Counted from the stretch's first letter, positions 37,081 to 45,795 are shown. The stretch is 64,000 nt of DNA from Agrococcus sp. SL85 (GCF_026625845.1 NZ_CP113066.1:1488001-1552000), one strand, 5' to 3'. The notes: a model not told the origin generated them from the sequence alone. Translations and numbers: made by a program.

Positions 37081-37114
37081 ATGCTTGGTGAGTGAGCGCT
37101 CACTCACCTAGCAT
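37081..37114. promoter_or_regulatory. 34-base dyad operator for the TetR regulator
   Basis: A perfect 22-base palindrome (GGTGAGTGAGC at 37087-37097 and its exact complement GCTCACTCACC at 37098-37108) is extended on both sides by ATGCT and AGCAT with one unpaired T each. The right end TAGCAT (37109-37114) is also the -10 box of tetR, six bases before its GTG. Binding here would block the polymerase, so autorepression of tetR and the ABC genes is likely. Confidence 0.85.
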
Positions 37115-37120
37115 CGCACC

Positions 37121-37696
37121 GTGACCCCTCGGATGAGCCAGGACGACCGGCGCGCGCAGATCCTCGACGCCGTGCTGCCCGTCGTCCTCGAGCGCGGGCT
37201 CGCCGTCACCTCGAAGCAGCTCGCCGAGGCGGCCGGCGTCGCCGAGGGCACGCTCTACAAGTCGTTCGGCGACAAGGAGTCGCTCCTGCGGGCGCTCGTC
37301 GCCCGCGAGGGGCGGCGCGAGGACGACGCGACCGCCTGGCTGCAGGCGGGCGGGGGCGAGGGCGCGACGCTCCACGAGCTCGTCGAGGGCATCGCCCTCC
37401 GCGGCATCGCGCAGTACGGCCGCCAGTTCCGCCTCTTCCAGATGCTCGGCGCCCTGATGCAGCATCCGACCGGCGAGGAGCTCGCCGAGTGGGAGCGCAT
37501 GCTCGACCCGTGGATCGCGGCGCTCGCCGAGCGCGGCGACGAGCTCGGGCTCGCGCCCGACCGGGCCGCCTCGATCCTCCGCATGCTCGTCGTCGCCGCC
37601 TCGCACGAGGGCGGCTGGGGCGTCGCGATGCCGGCCGACGACGTCTGCCGCGTCTTCCTCCACGGCGTTGCCGCACCCGCGGCCGTGCCCGCCTGA
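37121..37696 (+). CDS. TetR family transcriptional regulator
   Basis: A repressor of 191 residues. The N-terminal helix-turn-helix (about residues 10-55) reads RRAQILDAVLPVVLERGLAVTSKQLAEAAGVAEGTLYKSFGDKESLLRALV, matching TetR. The C-terminal ligand domain is unclassified. It probably binds the 34-base dyad that overlaps its own promoter and controls the two exporter genes 34 bases downstream. The inducer is unknown; the pairing with an exporter suggests a drug or other exported compound. Confidence 0.93.
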   Translation: MTPRMSQDDRRAQILDAVLPVVLERGLAVTSKQLAEAAGVAEGTLYKSFGDKESLLRALVAREGRREDDATAWLQAGGGEGATLHELVEGIALRGIAQYGRQFRLFQMLGALMQHPTGEELAEWERMLDPWIAALAERGDELGLAPDRAASILRMLVVAASHEGGWGVAMPADDVCRVFLHGVAAPAAVPA

Positions 37697-37730
37697 CCCC
37701 TCACCCCCGACCGCCGGGAAGGATCCGCCC

Positions 37731-39455
37731 ATGCTGTGGACGCTCATGGTCCGCTCCGTGAAGCCGAGCTGGCTGCTGCTGCTCGGCGTCATCGTCTTCC
37801 AGTTCGTGCAGGCGCTGCTCTCGCTCATGCTGCCCACGATCAACGCCGACATCATCGACGAGGGCGTCCTCCAGGGCGACACCGCGACCATCTGGCGCCT
37901 CGGCGGCGAGATGCTCGGGATGAGCCTCGGGCAGGTGGTCGCGAACCTCCTCGCCATCCTGCTGGGCGCGCGCCTCGCGATGCGCGCGGGCCGCGACATG
38001 CGCGCCGAGGTCTTCGCGCGCGTCGGCGACTTCTCGGAGCAGGACGTGCAGCGCTTCGGCGCCGCGAGCCTCATCACCCGCACGACGAACGACGTGCAGC
38101 AGGTGCAGATGCTCATCCTCATGTCCTGCACGATGCTGCTCGCCGCGCCGCTGCTCGCGGTCGGCGGCATCGTCATGGCGATCCGCGCCGACGGCACGCT
38201 CGCCTGGCTGATCGCGGTCGTCGTGCCCGTGATGCTCGGCGTCATGCTGCTCGTCGTCGCGCGCCTCGTGCCGATCTTCCGGCTGCTGCAGGAGCGCATC
38301 GACCGCATCAACCGGGTGATGCGCGAGCAGCTCACGGGGATCCGCGTCGTGCGCGCCTTCGTGCAGGAGCCGCGCGAGCGCCGCCGCTTCGACGAGGCCA
38401 ACGAGGGCGTCTACGACGCGATGCTGCGCACCGGCAACCTCTTCGTGCTGCTCTTCCCCGTCGTCATGCTCATCCTCAACGGCTCGTCGATCGCCGTCAT
38501 CTGGTTCGGCGGCCAGCTCGTCGACGCCGGGGAGCTGCAGGTGGGCACCATGATGGCGTTCCTGCAGTACCTCATGCAGATCCTCATGGGCGTCATGATG
38601 GTGAGCTTCCTCACGATGATGATCCCGAGGGCCGCGGTCTCCGCGCGCCGGATCGGCGAGGTGCTCGGCACCGAGCCCTCGATCGAGCGCGGCGAGGGCG
38701 GTGCCGCGCCGGAGCCCGACGGCCGCGTCGTCTTCGACGACGTCACCTTCGCCTACCCGGGCGCCGACGAGCCCGTGCTGCGCGGCGTCTCCTTCACGGC
38801 CGAGCCCGGCCAGACGGTCGCGATCATCGGCTCCACGGGCGCCGGCAAGTCGACGGTCGTGGGCCTCCTCGCCCGCCTCTTCGACGTGACGGGCGGCGCC
38901 GTCCGGATCGGCGGCGTCGACGTGCGCGAGGCCGACGCCGAGGCGCTCTGGGCGCAGATCGGCCTCGTGCCGCAGCGCCCCTACCTCTTCTCGGGCACCG
39001 TCGCCTCGAACCTCCGCTACGGCGACCCCGAGGCGAGCGACGAGGAGCTGTGGCGCGCGCTCGAGACCGCGCAGGCCGCGGGCTTCGTGCGCGAGCGGGA
39101 CGGGCAGCTGGAGTCGCCGATCGCCCAGGGCGGCACCGACGTCTCTGGCGGCCAGCGGCAGCGGCTCTCGATCGCGCGGGCGCTCGTCAAGCGGCCCGCG
39201 GTGCTCGTCTTCGACGACTCCTTCAGCGCCCTCGACCTCACGACCGACGCGCGGCTGCGGGCCGCGCTCGACCGCGACGCGGCAGGGGCCACCCGCATCG
39301 TCGTCGCCCAGCGCGTCTCGACGATCGTCGACGCGGACCGCATCGTCGTGCTCGACGACGGCAGGGTCGTGGGGCTCGGCACCCACGAGGAGCTGCTCGC
39401 CACGAACGACACCTACCGCGAGATCGCCGACTCGCAGATGGCAGTGGAGGCCTGA
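37731..39455 (+). CDS. Heterodimeric ABC exporter half-transporter 1 (degenerate ATP site)
   Basis: A fused membrane-plus-ATPase subunit of 574 residues. Six helices are followed by NBD motifs IIGSTGAGKST (Walker A), VSGGQRQRLSIARAL (signature) and VLVFDDSFSALD (Walker B). The residue after the Walker B Asp is Asp instead of the catalytic Glu, and the H-loop position reads VVAQRVSTI with Gln in place of His. Both changes mark a non-hydrolytic site, as in known heterodimeric exporters. GGGAAGGA precedes the ATG. It is transcribed with tetR and partner 2. Confidence 0.94.
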   Translation: MLWTLMVRSVKPSWLLLLGVIVFQFVQALLSLMLPTINADIIDEGVLQGDTATIWRLGGEMLGMSLGQVVANLLAILLGARLAMRAGRDMRAEVFARVGDFSEQDVQRFGAASLITRTTNDVQQVQMLILMSCTMLLAAPLLAVGGIVMAIRADGTLAWLIAVVVPVMLGVMLLVVARLVPIFRLLQERIDRINRVMREQLTGIRVVRAFVQEPRERRRFDEANEGVYDAMLRTGNLFVLLFPVVMLILNGSSIAVIWFGGQLVDAGELQVGTMMAFLQYLMQILMGVMMVSFLTMMIPRAAVSARRIGEVLGTEPSIERGEGGAAPEPDGRVVFDDVTFAYPGADEPVLRGVSFTAEPGQTVAIIGSTGAGKSTVVGLLARLFDVTGGAVRIGGVDVREADAEALWAQIGLVPQRPYLFSGTVASNLRYGDPEASDEELWRALETAQAAGFVRERDGQLESPIAQGGTDVSGGQRQRLSIARALVKRPAVLVFDDSFSALDLTTDARLRAALDRDAAGATRIVVAQRVSTIVDADRIVVLDDGRVVGLGTHEELLATNDTYREIADSQMAVEA

Positions 39456-39457
39456 GC

Positions 39458-41500
39458 ATGGCGCGCAAGGACACCCGCGGCACCGCCGCGGCACCCGTGG
39501 ACGACACCCGGACCGAGGCCGAGCGCCTCGAGGAGGAGCAGGCGGAGGCCGCCCGCCAGGGCGCCGACGACTGGGGCCCGCCGCCCGGGCGGGCGAAGTC
39601 CTTCGGGCCGTCGATCAAGCGCCTGCTGGGCCTCCTGCACCCCTACCGCGCGCTCATGCTCGGCGTGCTCGCCGTCGGCGCGATCGGCGTCCTGCTGTCG
39701 GTGATCGGCCCGCGCATCCTCGGCGAGGCCACCAACCTCATCGTGCAGGGCCTCGTGCAGCGGCAGATGCCGGCCGGCCTCACGCAGGACCAGGTGGTCG
39801 AGGGCCTGCGGCAGCAGGGCCAGGACGAGTTCGCGAACATCATCGCCGCGATGCGGGGCTTCGAGCCCGGCGCCGGCATCGACTTCGAGGCGCTCGGCGG
39901 CATCCTGCTGCTCGTCATCGGCATCTACGCGCTCGCCTCGCTCTTCCAGTGGATCCAGGGCCGCACGATCAACGGCATCGTGCAGCGCACCGTGCGGGGC
40001 CTGCGCGAGCAGGTGGAGGAGAAGGTGCACCGCCTGCCGCTGTCGTACTACGACCGGACGCCGCGCGGCGAGCTGCTCAGCCGGCTCACGAACGACCTCG
40101 ACAACGTCGGGCAGTCGATGTCGCAGACCATCTCGCAGATCGTCACCGGCGTGCTCTCGATCGTCGGCGTGCTCGTGATGATGCTCACGATCAACGTGTG
40201 GCTCGCGCTCATCGCGCTCATCTCGGTGCCGCTCACGGGCCTCATCGTCGGCGTCGTCATGGGCCGCGCCCAGTCGCTGTTCAAGGAGCAGTGGCGCCGC
40301 ACGGGCCGCCTCAACGCGATCGTCGAGGAGACCTTCACGGGCCACGCGCTCGTCAAGGTGTTCGGCCGCGAGCGCGAGGTGCGCGAGCGCTTCCGCGAGG
40401 AGAACGAGGAGGTCTTCCAGGCCTCGTTCAAGGCGCAGTTCCTCTCTGGCCTCGTCTTCCCGCTCATGACCTTCGTCGGCAACGTCGGCTACGTGCTCGT
40501 CGCCGTCGCGGGCGGCCTGTTCGTGGCCGCGGGGCAGATCCGGGTGGGCGACGTGCAGGCGTTCATCCAGTACTCGCAGCAGTTCTCGCAGAACCTCGGG
40601 CAGATCGGCCAGACCTTCGCCATGGTGCAGTCGGGCGTCGCGAGCGCGGAGCGCGTCTTCGAGCTGCTCGACGCCGAGGAGGAGCCCTCGGACGCGGGCG
40701 GCGCGACGCCCGCACCGGGCGCCGGCCGCGTCGAGTTCGAGCGGGTGCGCTTCGCCTACTCGCCCGAGCGCCCGCTCATCGACGACCTCTCGCTCTCGGT
40801 CGAGCCCGGGCAGACGGTCGCGATCGTCGGGCCGACGGGCGCGGGCAAGACGACGCTCGTCAACCTCCTCATGCGCTTCTACGAGCTCGACGGCGGGCGC
40901 ATCCTGCTCGACGGCGTCGACACGCGCACGATGACGCGGGACGCGCTGCGCAGCCAGACCGGCATGGTGCTGCAGGACACGTGGCTCTTCGGCGGCACGA
41001 TCCGCGACAACATCGCCTACGGCCGCCCCGACGCGACCGAGGAGGAGATCCTCGAGGCGGCGCGCGCCACCTACGTCGACCGCTTCGTGCACTCGCTGCC
41101 CGAGGGCTACGACACCCTGATCGACGAGGACGCCTCGAACCTCTCGGCCGGCGAGAAGCAGCTCGTGACGATCGCGCGCGCGTTCCTCGCGCGGCCGAGC
41201 GTGCTCATCCTCGACGAGGCGACCTCGAGCGTCGACACCCGCACCGAGCTGCTGCTGCAGCACGCGATGGCGGCGCTGCGGAGCGACCGCACCTCGTTCG
41301 TGATCGCGCACCGGCTCTCGACGATCCGCGACGCCGACCTCATCCTCGTGATGGAGCGGGGCTCGATCGTCGAGCAGGGCTCGCACGACGAGCTCGTGGC
41401 GGCGCGCGGGGCATACTGGCGCCTGCTCAACGCGCAGTTCGAGCAGGCGGTCGCGGGCCTCGATCCGGAGGCCCCCGCGCCCGCGCAGCAGACCACCTGA
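39458..41500 (+). CDS. Heterodimeric ABC exporter half-transporter 2 (catalytic site)
   Basis: The partner subunit of 680 residues, starting two bases after the stop of subunit 1. A charged N-terminal extension of about 60 residues precedes the membrane domain. A hydrophilic insert (VQRQMPAGLTQDQVVEGLRQQGQ and following) lies between the first two helices. The NBD is complete: IVGPTGAGKTT, LSAGEKQLVTIARA, VLILDEATSSVD with the catalytic Glu, and VIAHRLSTI with the H-loop His. With subunit 1 it forms an asymmetric multidrug/lipid exporter; the substrate is unknown. Confidence 0.94.
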   Translation: MARKDTRGTAAAPVDDTRTEAERLEEEQAEAARQGADDWGPPPGRAKSFGPSIKRLLGLLHPYRALMLGVLAVGAIGVLLSVIGPRILGEATNLIVQGLVQRQMPAGLTQDQVVEGLRQQGQDEFANIIAAMRGFEPGAGIDFEALGGILLLVIGIYALASLFQWIQGRTINGIVQRTVRGLREQVEEKVHRLPLSYYDRTPRGELLSRLTNDLDNVGQSMSQTISQIVTGVLSIVGVLVMMLTINVWLALIALISVPLTGLIVGVVMGRAQSLFKEQWRRTGRLNAIVEETFTGHALVKVFGREREVRERFREENEEVFQASFKAQFLSGLVFPLMTFVGNVGYVLVAVAGGLFVAAGQIRVGDVQAFIQYSQQFSQNLGQIGQTFAMVQSGVASAERVFELLDAEEEPSDAGGATPAPGAGRVEFERVRFAYSPERPLIDDLSLSVEPGQTVAIVGPTGAGKTTLVNLLMRFYELDGGRILLDGVDTRTMTRDALRSQTGMVLQDTWLFGGTIRDNIAYGRPDATEEEILEAARATYVDRFVHSLPEGYDTLIDEDASNLSAGEKQLVTIARAFLARPSVLILDEATSSVDTRTELLLQHAMAALRSDRTSFVIAHRLSTIRDADLILVMERGSIVEQGSHDELVAARGAYWRLLNAQFEQAVAGLDPEAPAPAQQTT

Positions 41501-41573
41501 CCCGCGCCTCCCGCCCCACGCGCTGTGCGACCCGGCCGCGCGTGGGCGGTGCCGAGCGGAGGGGCGCGCGGGG

Positions 41574-42365
41574 TCAGGGGAGCGCGCGCCAGTGCTCGGC
41601 ATCGTGCACGGCGACGCCGGACCAGCCGTCGGCGCCGCGGAGGGCCGCCACGATCGCGGCGAGCTCGGCGTCGAGCACGGCGCGGCCGTCGTCGGCGAAG
41701 GTCTCGTCGGGCGAGGCGCTCGGGAGGGTGTCGACGGCGATCCGCCAGGGCCGGCCGAGCCCGGCGAGCGCGGCGCGCGCGCCGGCGCTCGCGGCGAGCA
41801 CGGCCGCGGCGCGGTCGCGATAGGCCATGAGCGTCACCGCGTCGGCGCTGCGCGCGACGCCCTCGAAGGATCGCGGGTGCTCGACCGCGAGCCAGGGCAC
41901 GAGGTCGACCTCGACGGGCAGCGCCGTCGCTGCGGCGACCTGCCGCACGGCGCGCTCGAGGCCGAGGAGCAGGGCGCCCTCGCGGCCCGGCCAGTCGGTG
42001 CGCGTCCACGGCTCGACGTCGAGGTGGACGGCGTCGAAGAGGCCCTCGGCGGTCGCGCGCCGCGCCCACGCGACCGCGTGCGCCGCGCCCGCGGGCGCGT
42101 CCCCGGCCTCCGCGTCCGCGGCCTCCACGTCCCCGGCCTCAGCATCCGCGTCGGCCCAGCCCGGCTCGCCGCCGAGCGCGGCGACCCGCAGGCCGAGCCG
42201 GCGGAGCGCCGCGACGCACGCGCGCACCCGGGCATCCGGGCCCGACCAGGGCACGCTGACGAAGACCTCGTCGACGCGCTCGGCGGTCAGGTGCGCGACG
42301 AGGGCATCGAGGTCGAGGGGCCGATCGGGGTGCAGCCAGACCCAGGTCGCGCGCGCCACGCCCAC
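41574..42365 (-). CDS. Hypothetical protein, possible TIM-barrel hydrolase-like
   Basis: A protein of 263 residues that I do not recognise confidently. It begins TWVWLHPDRPLDLDALVAHL, and has FVSVPW, LGLRVAALGGEPGW, FDAVHLDVEPWTRTDWPG and SADAVTLMAYRD, with alternating strands and helices as in a TIM barrel; the D-V-E-P on a strand end resembles glycosidase acid residues. An Ala/Asp/Glu repeat (ADAEAGD, then AADAEAGD) is inserted in one loop. No signal peptide is seen. The GTG start at 42365 is tentative. It ends 17 bases upstream-to-downstream with maf on the same strand. Confidence 0.6.
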   Translation of the reverse strand: MGVARATWVWLHPDRPLDLDALVAHLTAERVDEVFVSVPWSGPDARVRACVAALRRLGLRVAALGGEPGWADADAEAGDVEAADAEAGDAPAGAAHAVAWARRATAEGLFDAVHLDVEPWTRTDWPGREGALLLGLERAVRQVAAATALPVEVDLVPWLAVEHPRSFEGVARSADAVTLMAYRDRAAAVLAASAGARAALAGLGRPWRIAVDTLPSASPDETFADDGRAVLDAELAAIVAALRGADGWSGVAVHDAEHWRALP

Positions 42366-42381
42366 GTCCGGAGCCCTGTGC

Positions 42382-43017
42382 CTAGGCCGTCGCGAGGCGC
42401 GGCCAGGCGACGCCCAGCTCGCGCGCGAGCCGGCGCACGGCGGGGATCGACATGCCGATCACCGTCGAGGGGTCGCCCGAGATGGAGTCGATGAAGGCGG
42501 CCCCGCGGCCGTCGATCGTGAAGGCGCCCGCCACCTGCAGCGGCTCGCCCGTGGCGACGTAGGCGTCGATCTCGGATTCGTCGATGTCGGCGGCGAAGCG
42601 CAGGCTCGTCGCGGTCGCGACGTGCGCGGAGTCCTCGATGCGGCCGCCGCGCACCCGCAGCATCGAGTGGCCCGAGTGCAGCACCGCCTCGCGGCCGCGC
42701 TGCTGCAGCCAGCGCTCGCGGGCTCGCTCGGGCGTGTGCGGCTTCCCGAGCATCGCGCCGTCGAGCTCGAGCGAGGAGTCGCCGCCGAGCACGAGGCCGT
42801 CGAAGCCCGTGAGCGGATCCTGGTCGAGCAGCGCCTCGGCCTTCGCGCGCGCGAGCAGCAGCACGTAGGCGTCGGGCGCGAGCGGGCCGTGCTCGGCCTC
42901 GTGCGCCTCGACGAGCAGGTCCTCGTCGACGTCGGTGGGGCGCACGACCGGCTCGATGCCCGCCTGCCGCAGCAGCGCGAGGCGGGCGGGGGAGGCGGAG
43001 GCGAGGATCAGCTGCAC
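42382..43017 (-). CDS. Maf family nucleotide pyrophosphatase
   Basis: A protein of 211 residues hydrolysing non-canonical nucleoside triphosphates. It starts LILASASPARLALLRQAGIEPVVRPTDVDED, the Maf signature, and continues with LGGDSSLELDGAMLGKP, SGHSMLRV, DIDAYVATGEPLQVAGAFTIDGRGA-type sequence and ISGDPSTVIGMSI. The GTG at 43017 gives the standard N-terminus directly. It is the upstream neighbour of the unknown gene at 41.6 kb. Confidence 0.93.
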   Translation of the reverse strand: MQLILASASPARLALLRQAGIEPVVRPTDVDEDLLVEAHEAEHGPLAPDAYVLLLARAKAEALLDQDPLTGFDGLVLGGDSSLELDGAMLGKPHTPERARERWLQQRGREAVLHSGHSMLRVRGGRIEDSAHVATATSLRFAADIDESEIDAYVATGEPLQVAGAFTIDGRGAAFIDSISGDPSTVIGMSIPAVRRLARELGVAWPRLATA

Positions 43018-43080
43018 CCGTCGATCCTCGCATCCCGTCGTGTCCCGCGCCCGGCGCCGGATCCGCACGTCGGCGCGGGG

Positions 43081-43113
43081 CCGAGCGCGATGTGCGGTCG
43101 ACGGCCCGCTCAC
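43081..43113. repeat. Degenerate copy of repeat family D
   Basis: GAGCGCGATGTGCGGTCGAC followed by GGCCCGCTCACG resembles the core of D2/D3 (GCACTGTGCGGCTGACCG, CCCGCTCAGG). It lies between the divergent maf and methyltransferase genes. This is a resemblance by eye only. Confidence 0.4.
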
Positions 43114-43162
43114 GTGCTGATCCGGCCGAGCGGAGGCTCCGCCGGGTGGGAGGATGGGGACC

Positions 43163-44431
43163 ATGCCCTCCGACATCCAGCCCGGTCAGATCGTCGAGCT
43201 CCAGATCGACAACGTCGCCCACGGCGGCCGCTTCGTCGGTCGCCACGGCGCCACCGACGGCGAGCGCGGCCGCGTCGTGTTCGTGCCCGACACGATCCCC
43301 GGCGAGCGCGTGCGCGCGCAGGTGGTGGAGGTCAAGAAGTCGTTCGCCTCGGCCGTCGCGCTCGAGGTGCTCGAGGCCTCGCCCGACCGCGTCGCCCACG
43401 TGTGGCCGGAGGCGTCGATCGAGCGCCGCCCGGCGGAGCGCGCCGGAGGGGCCGAGCTCGGCCACATCCTCCTCGCCCGACAGCGCGCGCTCAAGCAGCG
43501 CGTCCTCGAGGACGCCCTGCAGCGCACCGGCGGCATGACCCGCGAGGTGCCCGTGCAGGCCGCGCCCGGCGACGACGAGCGCGGCGGCCTCGGGTGGCGC
43601 ACCCGCGTGCGCCTGCACGTCGACGACCGCGGCCGCCAGGGCCCCTTCGCGCCCCGCAGCCACGAGGTCGTGCCGGTCGAGGGCCTGCCGCTCGCGACCC
43701 GCGGCATCCAGCTGGCCGCGCAGCTCGACCAGCGCCTCCCCGGCGTCACGGCCGTCGACTACGTCGAGCGCTCCGACGGCGAGGTCGACGTCATCGCCTT
43801 CGAGGGCGAGCCCGACCGCGGGCGCACCGCCACGATCGTCGAGACCGTCGGCGAGCGCGCGTTCCAGCTCGACCGCGCCGGATTCTGGCAGGTGCACCGC
43901 GAGGCGCCCGGCGTGCTCACCGACGCCGTGCGGCGCGCGATCGACGTCGACCGCATCGACCCCGCCGGCTGGAACCTCGACCTCTACGGCGGCGTCGGCC
44001 TGTTCGCGGCGACCATCGCCGAGGCGCTCGGCGACCGCACGCGCATCACGAGCGTGGAGGCCGACGAGGTCGCCACCGACCACGCCGCCGAGAACCTCGC
44101 GGAGTGGCTGGGCGCCGTGGCCGAGACCGCACGCGTCGACCGCTGGCTGCAGGCCGTCGTCGACCGCGCGAGCCGCGCCGAGCGCGACCGCTTCGCCGCC
44201 GGCGTCGTCGTGCTCGACCCGCCGCGCGCGGGCGCCGGCCGCGAGGTCATCGAGCGGCTCGACGCGCTGCACCCCGCGCAGCTGGTCTACGTCGCCTGCG
44301 ACCCCGTCGCGCTCGCGCGCGACGCGAAGCTGCTCGTCGACGCCGGCTGGGAGGTCGAGTCGCTGGAGGCGTTCGACCTGTTCCCGCACACCCACCACAT
44401 GGAGGCGGTGGCCTCCTTCCGCAAGGCGTAA
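43163..44431 (+). CDS. TRAM-domain class I SAM-dependent RNA methyltransferase (RumA/TrmA type)
   Basis: A methyltransferase of 422 residues for uridine C5 in rRNA or tRNA. The N-terminal TRAM domain (residues 5-65) reads GQIVELQIDNVAHGGRFVGRH and VVFVPDTIPGERVRAQVVE. The SAM domain carries LDLYGGVGLFAATIAEAL, VVLDPPRAGAGREV and the catalytic YVACDPVALARD with the nucleophilic Cys. It ends FDLFPHTHHMEAVASFRKA. The ATG at 43163 follows AGGATG/GGGGA sequence. The exact RNA target cannot be assigned. Confidence 0.92.
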   Translation: MPSDIQPGQIVELQIDNVAHGGRFVGRHGATDGERGRVVFVPDTIPGERVRAQVVEVKKSFASAVALEVLEASPDRVAHVWPEASIERRPAERAGGAELGHILLARQRALKQRVLEDALQRTGGMTREVPVQAAPGDDERGGLGWRTRVRLHVDDRGRQGPFAPRSHEVVPVEGLPLATRGIQLAAQLDQRLPGVTAVDYVERSDGEVDVIAFEGEPDRGRTATIVETVGERAFQLDRAGFWQVHREAPGVLTDAVRRAIDVDRIDPAGWNLDLYGGVGLFAATIAEALGDRTRITSVEADEVATDHAAENLAEWLGAVAETARVDRWLQAVVDRASRAERDRFAAGVVVLDPPRAGAGREVIERLDALHPAQLVYVACDPVALARDAKLLVDAGWEVESLEAFDLFPHTHHMEAVASFRKA

Positions 44432-44436
44432 CGGTT

Positions 44437-44497
44437 CGCCGGGCCCGGGACGGGCCCGGCGCTGGGGTCGCGGCGGAGGTCCGCAAGGACCTCCGCC
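44437..44497 (+). terminator. Twin hairpins after the methyltransferase
   Basis: Hairpin 1 has perfect 11-base arms CGCCGGGCCCG (44437-44447) and CGGGCCCGGCG (44451-44461) with a GGA loop. Hairpin 2 has perfect 11-base arms GGCGGAGGTCC (44472-44482) and GGACCTCCGCC (44487-44497) with a GCAA tetraloop of the GNRA type. They start six bases after the stop. Confidence 0.75.
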
Positions 44498-44505
44498 CTC
44501 AGCTC

Positions 44506-44553
44506 CACCGCGCACACGCACCACATGGAGGCCGTCGCCTCCTGCACGGCGCA
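44506..44553 (+). pseudogene. Remnant resembling the methyltransferase 3' end
   Basis: The reading HTHHMEAVAS, exact in the last residues of the intact gene, reappears here followed by CTAQR. At the DNA level the matching codons differ mostly at third positions (ACC to ACG, GCG to GCC, GTG to GTC), so this looks like the tail of a diverged paralog, not a fresh duplication. No longer open frame accompanies it. Confidence 0.5.
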
Positions 44554-44572
44554 GCGGCTACGAAGCCCTGGT

Positions 44573-44635
44573 CTCAACCGGCTCAGCGGTTCGCCGAAGG
44601 GACTATCCGTTCGGCCGACCACTGACCCGGTTGAG
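44573..44635. repeat. Long imperfect palindrome
   Basis: CTCAACCGG (44573-44581) and CCGGTTGAG (44627-44635) enclose a second pair, GGTTCGCCGAA against TTCGGCCGACC. It lies between the convergent methyltransferase and monooxygenase genes and may act as a bidirectional terminator. Confidence 0.6.
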
Positions 44636-44651
44636 GACGTGCGGCGGCGGG

Positions 44652-45789
44652 CTAGGCGCGGCGGGCGACGCCGCCGGAGGCCCGCGCCACGAGCCTGCGT
44701 GACGCCCGGCACGGCGGCCGCGCGCCAGAGCGCGCGCTGCGCCTCGAGCTCCACGCGCGTCGCGGGCGCGATCGCCGCGGCCGCGCGGCGGCCCCGCGCC
44801 TGCTCGCGCTCGACGACCGGCCGCCAGTCGCGGTCGAAGGCCGCGAGGCCCTCGCGCACGTCGCTCGGATGCTTCGCGTACGCAAGCTCGTCGGCCAGCC
44901 GCGCCGCGCCCGCGAGCGCGAGCGACGCGCCCTCGCCCGCCGCGAGCGAGACCGAGGCCGCCGCGTCGCCCAGCAGCACCGAGCGTCCGCGCACCCACGG
45001 CGCCACGCTCGTCTGCGCCACGGCCGCCACGTAGGGGTGCCGCACGGCGCGCACCGCGCGACGGCCGAGCACGCCCATCGCCGCGATCTCGCGCCGTGCA
45101 TCCGCGGCCGCGACGCCGCGCAGCACCGCGAGGCCCGCCACCTCGCCGTCGCCGATCGGCGCCACGAGCAGCTGGCGGCCCAGCTCCACCTGCGAGGCCA
45201 CGCGGCCCGAGAGGTCGGCGGCGAGCTGCGGATCCTCGCCCACCCACGCGACCGCCACGAGCTCGCCGAGCGGCCGCACGGCACCCGCATCGGCGCCCCA
45301 GACGAGCCGCCGCACCCGCGAGCCCACGCCGTCGGCGCCCACGAGCACGTCGCCCTCGAGCCGCCCGCCGTCCGAGAGCAGCACCGTGGCGCGCTCGCCG
45401 TCGTCGTGCGCCGTCTCCACCTGCGCGCCGCGCAGCACCCGCGCGCCCTCGGGCAGCGAGGCCTCGAGGGCCGCGACGAGCTCGGCGCGCAGCACCGTGA
45501 GCCAGCGCCCGTCGAGCGCGCGATCCTCGCCGATCGGGGCGCGGCCGCGCACGCGCCCCGCGGCGTCGACGGCGCGCAGCTCGGCGAACGACTCCGCGCG
45601 CTCCGCGATCGCCGCGAGCACGCCCAGCTCCTCGGCGGCGTCGTAGCCGAAGCCGCGGATGTCGAGCAGGTAGCCCGCGCGGCGGGGCGCGGGGGCGCGC
45701 TCCACGACGTCGACCGTCCAGCCGTCGCGCGCGAGCCGCCCGGCGAGGGCAAGGCCCGCCACGCCGGCTCCCGAGACGATCGCGTGCAT
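44652..45789 (-). CDS. FAD-dependent monooxygenase, one +1 frameshift near the C-terminus
   Basis: A PHBH-type flavin monooxygenase of 378 residues after repair. FAD motif GAGVAGLALAGRLARDGWTVDVVER (residues 8-32), a DG motif VLVGADGVGSRVR and the second FAD motif RSVLLGDAAASVSLAAGEGASLAL are present, with a HPSDVREGLAAFDRDWRPVV helix after. The frame breaks at 44694 (CAG-G-CTC). Removing one base gives VPGVTQLVARASGGVARRA and TAG at 44652. Unrepaired, the frame runs on to 44287 through the neighbouring repeat. The substrate is unknown. A TAGCGT box lies six bases before the ATG. Confidence 0.85.
44694..44694 (-). other. +1 insertion site in the monooxygenase (AGGCT for AGCT)
   Basis: The minus strand reads ACG CAG-G-CTC GTG. 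Removing one G gives GVTQLVARASGGVARRA, a plausible end for the enzyme. Confidence 0.78.
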
Positions 45790-45795
45790 GCATGG

